Assembly (NCBI GenBank): GCA_024233135.1
Contig: JACKPZ010000009.1
Coordinates: forward strand, 110,036-174,035
DNA length: 64,000 bases
From: Akkermansiaceae bacterium
Lineage (GTDB): Bacteria > Verrucomicrobiota > Verrucomicrobiia > Verrucomicrobiales > Akkermansiaceae
Direction of reading: 5' to 3'
How positions within the stretch are numbered: position 1 is the first letter of the stretch; every line of letters begins with the position of its first letter. Below, one piece after another: positions 18,801 to 26,161 of this stretch. Position numbers and translations under genes: made by a program. The notes under the pieces are model-generated. The model was given only the letters and a program-made list of their open reading frames with translations, did no database searches and was not told the origin of the DNA.

Positions 18801-21800
18801 CGCCCGCAAAGGTGGCGTCGGTGCCGAGCCAGCCAACCCGCCAGAGGGGATTGGTGCCGGCGGAACTGCCCGCGCCGAGGGTCGCGCCGCTCGAGCCCGC
18901 CAGTTCGCCGATGTCAACGGTCAGCCCGGTGCCGATCGTATCGAAGAGGATGAAGTCGTTGAGGAAGAACGCGGCGTTGGGATAGCCGTTGGGATTGTCG
19001 ATCCGGAACTCGTTGGTGGTGGCGCTGCCACTGCGCGACACGTTGATCTGGCCGGTGAACTGCGACCAGTCGCCCTGATAGTATCCGCGGATGTAGTCGA
19101 TCTTGAGATTGAGGGTGCCGCCGCCCCGCAGGCGGCCGTCAAAGTGAACGCTGTAGCCGAAGCGTCCCGGGATCTGCATGGTTCCGGTCTCGCCGGTGGG
19201 AACGATGATGTCGTTGCTGTTGCCCAGTTGATCCGAGCCGCCGGTGTAGAACTTGAGCGTTCCTCCATTGCGGATGGTGACCGGGCCCGAGCCGAGCGCA
19301 TAGCGGTTGGCGCTGGGACTGTTCATCGTCAGCGTGCCTCCGGAAATGGTGGTGCCGCCACTGTAGGTGTTGCCGGTTCCTCCCAGTGTCAGCGTTCCGG
19401 TTCCCGACTTGATGAGCTGGGTCCGGCCGGCAATGGCGCCGCCGGAGATGGTGTAGCTTCGGGAGGCGTTGTTCACGGTCATTTTCAACGGTTCGAGCGT
19501 ACCCGACAGGGTGACCGTGCCGTTGCTGGAGCTGTCGTTGAAGGTGACCGCGTCGAGATTGTAGAAGGTGGCGGCGGTCGCTCCGTTCAACCAGTTGGCG
19601 GTGGTGTTCAGATCCCATGCCGAGCTGCTGGTGCCGTCCCAAACGAGACTCGCACCGGTGCCCGTGACATCCAGGTTGACCGTGCCGGGCGCCGACGCGT
19701 TCAGCGCGAAGGTCTGCCGGGTGTTCGACGGCAGGTCGAGCACGAGATTTCCCGAGCCACCGGCAAGTGATCCGCCATTGTCAATCAGTGTGTAGGAGCC
19801 GCTGGCGAGGAAATCATCGAGGAAACTCAGTTGCACCGTACTGGTTCCCGACAGGTTCAGTCCGCCGCCGTTGAGATCGATGAGGTCGTTGACGCCGCTG
19901 CCGGTGGTTGCCGTGGAAGCAAGGTCGAGGCTCAGGGCGGCATCGGTGAGGGAGAGTCCACCTGGTGCGGCCAGGGTGCCCGCGCTCCCGGTTCCGTCGC
20001 CCGGTGAAATCCGACCTCCGGCAGCGACCGTGACGCCGCCGGCCAGGGTGCCGCCACCACTGAGTGTGCCTCCGGCGTTCACCGTCGCCGGAGAGGCGGT
20101 GAGGCTGCCATCGACCCGCAGATCGCCACCTTCCACGGTCGTGGAGCCGGTGAACCCGTGGGTGCCGTTCAGTGTCAGGGTTCCCGCGCCGTTTTTACTC
20201 AGCAGCAGGCCGCCCGCCAGCGAGCCGCTGCCTGCGAATTCATAGTCCTTCGAGGCATTCACCGAAATCGCACCGGGCTGCAGCGTGCCGACGAGATCGA
20301 CCGGCAGTGTGTTGACTCCGCGGTCGTTGAAGGTGACCAGATTGCCGTCGAAAAACGGTTCGATGTCGGTGCCGACAAACCAGTTTGCGGTGGTGCCGAG
20401 ATCCCATGTGTTCGCCGCGCTGTCGCCGCGCCAGACGAGGTTGCCGAGCACCGGCGGGGCGTTCGCATCGACATTGTCGAACACCGCGCCCGCCAGCACC
20501 CCGGCCGTGCCGCTGCCGACCGCCATCCCGACGTAGGTGGTGGATGCCATCGCGACACTGGTCGTGCCGAGCGGCGTCCACGTGTTGCCATCGGCGGAAA
20601 CCGAGGCCGCGAGCGTGTTGCCGTTGCGCACCAGGCGCAGCCAGCAGGGCAGGGAGAAGGATGCGCTGCCGTGGCTCGTCGTTGATCCTCCGGTGGTGGA
20701 ACGGGTTTGGAATGCGGCGGTGCCGTCCGAAACGAACGCGAACGCGTTGGCTGCCCCCGCATCCAGAGTTTCGCGAATCATGACTCCGGCCTCGGCACCG
20801 GCATCCGCCGAGGTCAATCGTGCCTGGATCTCACAATCGTCATCCAGCGGCTGGTAGATGAAATGGAACGAGTCCGCCGTCCCGCCGATGTCGGCGCCGG
20901 CACCGGAAATGTCGAACTCGCCGTTCACCTCGGACACCCCGCCTGCGGTTCCGGTGGCGCCCACGTCGGTTCCCAGCCACGGCAGCGGCAGGTGGTTTTC
21001 CACGATGAAGGGCGTCAGCGCCGACAAGCCGGCGGTCTTGATGCCTTCCACCACCATGCTTGCGACGCGAACGCCGCCCTCCTCCTTGAAGTGCGAAATG
21101 TCCTGGAACAAAGTGCCGGTCTCGGCTTCACCGATGGACTGGAAGTAGTCCATGCTCATTTGGTTGAGATCGATCAGCGCCACGCCTTTCTCGGCCGCGA
21201 GATCGCGTGCCGCTTGAGGAAAACCGCCGAGCGTGTTGGTGATGTTGCCGCCACCATCGAAAGAATCACGCGCCACGGGGGTGACCAGCACGGGAATCGC
21301 CCCGCGCGCACGCGCCTCGTCGATGTAATAGTCCGACAGATAGGTCTTGTACGCGGTGGTGCTGTAGTTCTTCTGGTCGTTGTGACCGAACTGGATGAAC
21401 AGGAAGTCGTTCGGCTGGATCTTCGCCCAGATCTGCGGCAGGAACGCGTAGTAAAAACTCAGCGCGGTCTCGCCGGAGTCCGCGTAGTTGGCCACCGCAA
21501 CGCCCGATTGGAAATACAGCGGCATCATCTGGCCCCAGCCGGCCCACGGCGGAGAGCCTTGGTCGGTCACCGTCGAGTCGCCCGCGATGAAAATGGTGGG
21601 TGTGGTGACCTTGGTCACCGTCAGGGCGTTGAAACGGCCTCCCGGACCGTCGAGCACGAGGCGCATCAGCCCCGAGTGGATGTTCAGCGTGACGTTTTCC
21701 GTGGCGAACGACCCGGCTTCCGATGAGACGAACCGCGACCAACGCCGGCCGTCGGCCAAGGTACCCCCGGCCGGCTGGGTGTTGTCACCCGAGAGGAGGG

Positions 21801-22134
21801 TGACCTCGTAGTTGCCATACGGCAGGTCGAGCTGGAACGCGATCGGCCCGCTCGAACTCGCGCAGAAATCCCGCCGCAGATTGTCGGGCGCGCCGCGGTC
21901 GGCGTCATAGACATTGGCAGCGCTTGCGCCGACCGAGGTGTAGTCGATGAATCCGTAGCCGGTGCCCGCACTATATACCGTGGAAGCCGTTACCGCCGTG
22001 TATCCCGCCTCGACCGGTCCCGAGCCGAAGTCGAACTGCCAGGTTTGGGCACCGGCGCTTGCGATGGAGAGCGCCAGCAATACGGATGGCATCCAGGAGG
22101 GGACGGAACGTGGAACGGAAGATTCGGAGTGCAT
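15853..22134 (-). CDS. CE12-like rhamnogalacturonan acetylesterase fused to beta-strand repeats and FN3 domains
   Basis: 2093 residues. After the signal peptide an N-terminal beta-sandwich (about 30-175) precedes an SGNH hydrolase domain (about 178-380): block I IAGDSTVTDQG gives nucleophile Ser187, block III is IQFGHNDQKN, and block V DISHF gives Asp345 and His348. This is the pattern of rhamnogalacturonan acetylesterases, which remove acetyl groups from RG-I. A DUF1349/LamG-like domain (about 400-570) follows, then many autotransporter-associated beta-strand repeats (G-x-GTLTL, TYSG-TT-ISGGTL; about 580-1330), three fibronectin type III domains with YTVKR and TAYFYVV motifs, the domain shared with the mosaic protein (about 1573-1790), another FN3 and a Ca-binding tail. 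No autotransporter barrel or PEP-CTERM tag is seen, so the anchoring mode is unknown. Unusually large for an esterase. Confidence 0.87.
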   Translation of the reverse strand: MHSESSVPRSVPSWMPSVLLALSIASAGAQTWQFDFGSGPVEAGYTAVTASTVYSAGTGYGFIDYTSVGASAANVYDADRGAPDNLRRDFCASSSGPIAFQLDLPYGNYEVTLLSGDNTQPAGGTLADGRRWSRFVSSEAGSFATENVTLNIHSGLMRLVLDGPGGRFNALTVTKVTTPTIFIAGDSTVTDQGSPPWAGWGQMMPLYFQSGVAVANYADSGETALSFYYAFLPQIWAKIQPNDFLFIQFGHNDQKNYSTTAYKTYLSDYYIDEARARGAIPVLVTPVARDSFDGGGNITNTLGGFPQAARDLAAEKGVALIDLNQMSMDYFQSIGEAETGTLFQDISHFKEEGGVRVASMVVEGIKTAGLSALTPFIVENHLPLPWLGTDVGATGTAGGVSEVNGEFDISGAGADIGGTADSFHFIYQPLDDDCEIQARLTSADAGAEAGVMIRETLDAGAANAFAFVSDGTAAFQTRSTTGGSTTSHGSASFSLPCWLRLVRNGNTLAASVSADGNTWTPLGTTSVAMASTTYVGMAVGSGTAGVLAGAVFDNVDANAPPVLGNLVWRGDSAANTWDLGTTANWFVGTDIEPFFDGNLVTFNDRGVNTLPVDLVGTLQPGAISVNASKDYEFAGSGSLAGGLLLSKNGAGTLTLNGTHGFTGSTTVEGGDLRVDGSLTASPATVNAGGTLSGGGTLAGGVTVAAGGRISPGDGTGSAGTLAAPGGLSLTDAALSLDLASTATTGSGVNDLIDLNGGGLNLSGTSTVQLSFLDDFLASGSYTLIDNGGSLAGGSGNLVLDLPSNTRQTFALNASAPGTVNLDVTGTGASLVWDGTSSSAWDLNTTANWLNGATAATFYNLDAVTFNDSSSNGTVTLSGTLEPLKMTVNNASRSYTISGGAIAGRTQLIKSGTGTLTLGGTGNTYSGGTTISGGTLTMNSPSANRYALGSGPVTIRNGGTLKFYTGGSDQLGNSNDIIVPTGETGTMQIPGRFGYSVHFDGRLRGGGTLNLKIDYIRGYYQGDWSQFTGQINVSRSGSATTNEFRIDNPNGYPNAAFFLNDFILFDTIGTGLTVDIGELAGSSGATLGAGSSAGTNPLWRVGWLGTDATFAGVISDAGTTKVTKVGDGTWTLTGNNTYSGLTTLEAGLLQIGDGGNTGSLGTGDVALNAGELIFNRSDDTSFNGNTSGGGIITKRGAGTLTLMGSHTSIGITKVEEGTLAIAGSGSMTGTPSITISTGASLDVSGRTSGGMTMLDGQRLSGTGNVLGDITMEGGSTLSIGSEFGTLGFGDDLGLSEGSTTVLKIRKSSPANDTIHSDGAIVLGGDLLVTQTDATPLVDGDSFQLLDASSIGGSFASVTLPSLTTGLEWNTLALEVTGTVTVRTIPTTAPDTPTGLLANAVSPEQIDLTWSPASGADTYTVKRASTSGGSFSIVATDLVVPAFSDTGLDPGTAYFYVVSATNSIGTSAESGEATATTLAVPEDPPAAPAGLEAVVASTSQINLSWSASEWADTYTVKRSTTSGGAPVAVFAGLATTTFSDTGLTEGVTYYYVVSATNTFGEGPNSAEVSATPATPPTLTAGMANSTSAAVPNGNLNGHTVSSFAMNGGDALVVMITEETTTAITGVKFDGVDMVPGPTADVNPINGRNQGAHIFYLTGITTTSGDIVVSANATATDDFAISAMSLSDIGGVAGSDAEASGATSGTLDLTYANATDGGFVLGCGVNNWWQAASGPVPALQSGNPVNTLYSGYVDTNFGTRHVYGNVASAGSYTDVYTNLYQGSAFATISFEAAPIPAPAAPADTTATAASTNQIDLAWAAAEGATSYNIQRATSSGGPYTTIESGWISTSYSNTGLTQGTAYFYVVTAVNAVGQSNGIEAGAITDADPPVITSAANAGGAQGEVFSYFITATNTPTSFGATGLPAGASVNPSTGEITGQIAVGTHTGITISATNSGGTDLAELTITILSGYEKAVAELYPGLGAPDLDDDHDGVPNLVEVATAGRNPLVADAYGPSAYSISLSPPNAVLRLEKSGVAGVDYVAQRSSDLTPESWSTAGVTVQQDDDSVLEVSSPISGNRAFLRVSIMQNDETSAAP

Positions 22135-22149
22135 GATTGCCAAGTGGAA

Positions 22150-22180
22150 GAAAAAAGGCCGGAGTGCGAACACTCCGGCC
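22150..22180 (-). terminator. Rho-independent terminator after the PEP-CTERM gene
   Basis: On the minus strand a perfect 10-bp stem GGCCGGAGTG/CACTCCGGCC (22180-22171 and 22166-22157) with a 4-base TTCG loop is followed by six T residues (22156-22151). It lies 33 bases after the stop of the PEP-CTERM gene and just 16 bases before the ATG of the esterase gene. Confidence 0.92.
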
Positions 22181-22212
22181 GGTTGGAAAAGCAAGGTGAC
22201 GCGGAGCGTGTC

Positions 22213-23082
22213 TCAGGCCCGGCGGCGTCGAAGCAGGCCGAGCAGGCCGAGACCGCCGAAAAGTGCGGCGGAGGGCTCTGGGATGGTCTGAATCACCAGA
22301 TTGTCGACCGTGATGAAGTCTTCGTCTAGGAAGGCTCCCGGGCCGAAAGAGAAGCTGAAGTCATCCTGTGAATCCCAGGTGAACGAGTTGGCAAACGTGT
22401 TGGCACCGATGGTCATCGTCGCGTTGACCGTGCTGCCGAGATCAAAGTCGCTGAATGCGAGTTTGATCGTCGCGTGGGTCCACACGTTGTTGGTGAGAGG
22501 GGTGCCGAAACTGATGGTTCCCGCGCTAGCGTTGTTATCCTTTTGATCGATGCGGTCGCCTTCGAAACGGAATCCGAAATCCACGTCGGCGTCGTCGTAA
22601 CGGCGATTGTCGGTCGAGAAGGCGTTTCCGGTGCCGAAAGCAAACTCGATCCAAGCGTTGTTATCGGCGATATCCGAGAAGACGATGTCCATGTCGATCT
22701 GGATTCCGCCGCCGGTGGTGATGGCCGAGGCGTAGGAAGAGGTCGCCCAGTTAAAATGGGTGCGGCTGGCTTGGGTGATATCTTGAAAGAAGAGGCCGTC
22801 ACCGCTCCCAGAGTTACCTTCTTTGAGACTCCATTGGTCGCCAACGGTGATTTGCTGGAAGTAGTCCGTGTCGATGGTCTGCAGGCGGGTGTCTCCTGCG
22901 GCGACTCCGGTCGCCGTGGTGGCGTAGGTCCAATTGGCTCCATCGCGGGCCCCCTCGGTGCCGGCATCGTAGGCTCCTGCGAATTCAGAGGCCGTGGTGA
23001 AGTCGTCCGAGTAGAGGATCGCGGCTTGCGCGGTTCCGCCAGCGAGCAGAGGGAGGGCGATCGGGAGGATGGCGAGTTTCAT
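22213..23082 (-). CDS. PEP-CTERM sorted extracellular protein
   Basis: 289 residues. A signal peptide (LPLLAGGTAQA) is followed by a single LamG/jelly-roll-like domain and a canonical PEP-CTERM tail: IPEPSAALFGGLGLLGLLRR plus a basic end, namely the PEP motif, a hydrophobic helix and an Arg cluster. Such tails are recognised by exosortase (EpsH/XrtA-type) for transit to the surface or exopolysaccharide. No exosortase gene is in the window. The body resembles the N-terminal domain of the rhamnosidase at 8234-12445: both have a SDDF/ADTF start, a NWA...GGG block, a FGTGN/FGTEN block and a final DNL-V-T strand. It is therefore a stand-alone version of that domain, possibly binding carbohydrate. 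It has its own terminator. Confidence 0.85.
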   Translation of the reverse strand: MKLAILPIALPLLAGGTAQAAILYSDDFTTASEFAGAYDAGTEGARDGANWTYATTATGVAAGDTRLQTIDTDYFQQITVGDQWSLKEGNSGSGDGLFFQDITQASRTHFNWATSSYASAITTGGGIQIDMDIVFSDIADNNAWIEFAFGTGNAFSTDNRRYDDADVDFGFRFEGDRIDQKDNNASAGTISFGTPLTNNVWTHATIKLAFSDFDLGSTVNATMTIGANTFANSFTWDSQDDFSFSFGPGAFLDEDFITVDNLVIQTIPEPSAALFGGLGLLGLLRRRRA

Positions 23083-23252
23083 CGTAGGAATGGCAGGTTT
23101 TTGGGGTTCAGGGCCGTTTCAAGAATGGAAGTTGGGTTCCGGACGTTTCACGCACGTTTTCACATGCGTCTCATGAGGATGTGGCAGACCGCGGGTGATC
23201 GCCAATACCCCATACCGCTTATTCTGCTCTTCCGTTGGGTCGAATCGCATGG
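23083..23252. promoter_or_regulatory. Upstream region of the PEP-CTERM gene
   Basis: A gap of 170 bases between two minus-strand genes. It must hold the PEP-CTERM gene promoter, since that gene has its own terminator. A TTGAAA hexamer occurs near 23120 on the minus strand, without a good -10 partner. Confidence 0.25.
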
Positions 23253-25613
23253 TCAGTCCGCAGCGGCGCCCGCGGCACCTTGTGCGTGAAACCTCGGGAC
23301 GAGCGTGACGCCATCCAGTTCCGCCGTCATGCCGCCGGAGTGGGACTCGGGAAGAAAAACGGGAGCGCCGGGCGGAAGAGAAAGGATCTCAACGGTAAGC
23401 CGCCGTTCTTCACCGAGCGATTTTGCGAAGCGACGGAGTCCGATTTCAAGCGGGCGGCCGTTGAAGAAATCGTCGAGGACCAGCTTGCCGCCGATCCGGA
23501 GGCGGGCTACATCGCCATGGTATCGAATCCGCAGAAGATCATCACGCGACTCCGCGTCGTAGTCATCCGGAAGCCGAACCTCCCATGCGGCCGCCTTCCG
23601 GAAATCGTACTCTCCGGGTGCGGCCGCCACTTTGTTGCGACCCATTGCAATCTCGCGTGGAGGGCCAGCCTTACGGATCTGCCTGATTCCCACCGTTGGC
23701 GCGCCACCGGCGGTTTCGCCGTTGGGAACGAGACCGAAGATCCCGTCGGTCGGACTGCCATCGAGCGGAGGAAACACCAAAGCAGACAGTTCTTCGGGAT
23801 TCCGGGAGCGTAGGGAGATGCCGGTGTTGTGAAAGGTGACATCGGCTTTGCTGAGGATCACCCGATCGCGCCCATCCGTGCGCCCCTTCCATAGAGCGAG
23901 CGAGTCGGGATCGCTCAAGACGACGAGTTGGACCGCGCCATCCGCGCCTTGGATTTCCATCGCCGCCGTTCTCGCCGGTTTCACCGGTTTGGAGGGCCGA
24001 CCGGCGATCTTGATGACCGGTACCACTCCCGGTGTTTCCGCGAAGAAATACGTTCGCCGATTGTCTTCGTCGATGCGACAAATCGGCTGGGCGGTCGCCC
24101 ATTCGAGTCGCACTCCATAGCCGAGATCGATCCCGAACGGCCAGATGAAGCGCGCGCCCGGGAGGATCTCCACCGGCTTCTCCGGCCAGACGAGATTTTG
24201 ATCGTTCTGTTGGATCGAAAACGAAACCTCCCTGTGTCCAGGCATCTCCGCGCCCCGTTGGTGGTTGTTGACGAAGAGGAATCCGGAGTTTCCATCCGAG
24301 CGCACCGCCCAGCGCAAGGTGGAGAGATCGGCCGCGCCGCCCGGGATCTTATCCGGCAGAAACGAAGGCATCGGTGCGAGCACCTCGCCGAAGTCACGGA
24401 TCATCAGGTGCATGCGCCGCAGCCAGTGGTAGTGGGGGCGGGTCTGGCCGAACGACCCGAGCGGCGCCTGGAAGTCGTAGTTCTTCACCGGCATGTCGTT
24501 GTAGTTCGTGATCTTCGTGGCCTGCTCCTCCATCAGCGTGGTCACGCCCTCCGGGTTCACGCCACCATGATACATGTAGTAACCGGGCAGGTTGCCGCCG
24601 GAGCCGACCTTCACGAGTGCCACCGCCTCGACATCGGCGGGATGCATGAGGATGCGGCGGTGATAGCTGCTCATCATGCCGCCTCCGATTTCGCAGGTCA
24701 GATAGGGATAGCGATGGGCGTCCGCCTCGTCCTCGGCCGCGCGTTCACCGAGTTGTTCGGTGGCGATCGCGGCATCCGTCCGCACGTTCGCGAACCGGAA
24801 CGCGGCCCAATATTTCCCCGGCATCGAACGGAGCGAACGGTCCCAGAAACCCTCCGCGTAGGCGCCGAACAAGGGGAGCATTTCGCCGAAGGGCATTGGC
24901 CGGTTCATCGCGGGCCACCCGGTCTTGGTGGAAATGGGCACGTCGATTCCCTTTTCCTCCGCGATCCGTTTCAAGGTGAGGAGATGCTCGGGTGGACCGC
25001 GGAATTCGTTCTCAAACTGGACGATCGCCACCGGTCCGCCGTCCTTCCACTGCAAACCATCAATCTGTTTCGCAATTTGTTCGTAGAGCCGCTCGACCGC
25101 TTGCAGGTACCCCTTGTCGTCGCTGCGGATTTTCCAGCTTTTTTCGAGAACCCAGTCCGGAATGCCGCCGTTGCGCACCTCGCCGTGGCACCACGGGCCC
25201 ATGCGGACCGAGGCGAGCATACCGGTTTCCTTGCATAGCTGGAGAAACTTCCGGAGGTCGCGATCACCGCTCCATTGCCAGACTCCCTCCAGCTCTTCGT
25301 GGTGGTTCCAGAACACGTAGGTCGCCGCGATGTCGACACCGCCGGCTTTCATGCGCAGGAGCTCCTCCCGCCATTCCGCCTGCGGGCAACGGCTGTAGTG
25401 GAACTCCCCCATCACCGGCATCCAAGGCTTGCCGTTCTTCGTGAGGAACCGGCTGTTGATCCCGATGGACGATCCATCAGGCGCCACGGACGACCCCATG
25501 CGGAATCCTTCGCTTGCCGGGACCGACGGACCGCTGGTTTTCACCTCGAGCGGCGGAGAAGCGGTCATGACCGATTGGAAGCCGAGCAGCAGAGCGAGAA
25601 TGCGGGCGGTCAT
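23253..25613 (-). CDS. GH35 beta-galactosidase
   Basis: 786 residues with a signal peptide (ALLLGFQSVMTAS). The TIM barrel of GH35 (about 45-370) begins with VMGEFHYSR and continues with YVFWNHHE. The acid/base is Glu203 in QFENEF, and the probable nucleophile is Glu308 in LTCEIGGG. The C-terminal half is beta-sandwich. Enzymes of this family remove terminal beta-galactose, for example from galactan side chains of pectin. It shares the fold but little detail with the second GH35 gene at 28863-31217, so the pair is likely of differing specificity rather than a recent duplicate. The ATG at 25613 is preferred to a frame start 129 bases upstream because the signal peptide begins there. Confidence 0.88.
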   Translation of the reverse strand: MTARILALLLGFQSVMTASPPLEVKTSGPSVPASEGFRMGSSVAPDGSSIGINSRFLTKNGKPWMPVMGEFHYSRCPQAEWREELLRMKAGGVDIAATYVFWNHHEELEGVWQWSGDRDLRKFLQLCKETGMLASVRMGPWCHGEVRNGGIPDWVLEKSWKIRSDDKGYLQAVERLYEQIAKQIDGLQWKDGGPVAIVQFENEFRGPPEHLLTLKRIAEEKGIDVPISTKTGWPAMNRPMPFGEMLPLFGAYAEGFWDRSLRSMPGKYWAAFRFANVRTDAAIATEQLGERAAEDEADAHRYPYLTCEIGGGMMSSYHRRILMHPADVEAVALVKVGSGGNLPGYYMYHGGVNPEGVTTLMEEQATKITNYNDMPVKNYDFQAPLGSFGQTRPHYHWLRRMHLMIRDFGEVLAPMPSFLPDKIPGGAADLSTLRWAVRSDGNSGFLFVNNHQRGAEMPGHREVSFSIQQNDQNLVWPEKPVEILPGARFIWPFGIDLGYGVRLEWATAQPICRIDEDNRRTYFFAETPGVVPVIKIAGRPSKPVKPARTAAMEIQGADGAVQLVVLSDPDSLALWKGRTDGRDRVILSKADVTFHNTGISLRSRNPEELSALVFPPLDGSPTDGIFGLVPNGETAGGAPTVGIRQIRKAGPPREIAMGRNKVAAAPGEYDFRKAAAWEVRLPDDYDAESRDDLLRIRYHGDVARLRIGGKLVLDDFFNGRPLEIGLRRFAKSLGEERRLTVEILSLPPGAPVFLPESHSGGMTAELDGVTLVPRFHAQGAAGAAAD

Positions 25614-25996
25614 GGTGCGGATACGATGGATGGTGTTCGGAAGTTGTCTTGAGGTCGGAGCGTTTGCAGTCGGGATGATCATCGTGGCCTGGATTCCAAA
25701 CAATCTCCATGGACAACCGGCTGCGCTGCGTTTTCCCGCCAACGGCAGCGTACCGGCGGATGCGGAGCGGGTGAATAGTCCGATGGGATTAGCGGGATTG
25801 AAACGGCTTCCGGAATGTGTGCTTGGCGCGCCCGACCGGATTGCCTCCGCCGGCCATCCCGACCAGCGCCCTCCGGGCCGTCCCCAGAATGTCCGCTTGG
25901 CGCGCCCGACTGGATTGCCCTCGCTCCGCTCGTGCCATCCAGTGTGCGCCCGCCCCCGCGGGCGTTGATTTGGGTGGCGCCGCCATTTCTGCGAAA
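25614..25996. other. Intergenic region with tRNA-3'-end repeats
   Basis: 383 bases with no credible protein gene. It holds the promoter side of the GH35 gene and two partial copies of the 3' end of the adjacent tRNA-Arg (25824-25842 and 25898-25916), described separately. Confidence 0.5.
25817..25922. repeat. Two partial copies of the tRNA-Arg 3' end
   Basis: The sequence TGGCGCGCCCGACTGGATT, the last 19 bases of the neighbouring tRNA-Arg including CCA (read on the opposite strand), recurs at 25898-25916 (19/19) and at 25824-25842 (18/19). The two copies also agree outside this core (GAATGT-2-GCTT before, GCC after), giving a repeat of about 33 bp with a 74-bp period. Such remnants beside a tRNA are typical of attachment-site scars of integrative elements or decayed tandem tRNA copies. 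Confidence 0.7.
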
Positions 25997-26073
25997 TGGC
26001 GCGCCCGACTGGATTCGAACCAGTGACCGTCCGCTTAGAAGGCGGATGCTCTATCCAACTGAGCTACAGGCGC
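25997..26073 (-). tRNA. tRNA-Arg (anticodon TCT)
   Basis: 77 bases with a complete cloverleaf on the minus strand: acceptor GCGCCTG, D-loop AGCTCAGTTGGATAGAGC, anticodon arm TCCGC-CTTCTAA-GCGGA with anticodon TCT, T-arm CTGGTTCGAATCCAG, acceptor 3' side and encoded CCA. It reads AGA codons, which are rare in this GC-rich sequence. Confidence 0.95.
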
Positions 26074-26142
26074 AGACGCGGGCGATGGTGTAGCAGCGGG
26101 GCAGGAGGCTGTCAAAGACCGTGTGGAACCGGGCGTGAAGAT

Positions 26143-26160
26143 CGCGGTCTCACGACCGCG
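26143..26160. repeat. Hairpin abutting the GH43-like stop codon
   Basis: CGCGGTC-TCAC-GACCGCG forms a 7-bp perfect stem beginning directly after the stop codon of the GH43-like gene (minus strand). No T tract follows. Similar 'gcggtc...gaccgcg' hairpins are scattered as REP-like elements in verrucomicrobial genomes as far as I recall. It could stabilise the mRNA end. Confidence 0.45.
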
Positions 26161-26161
26161 C

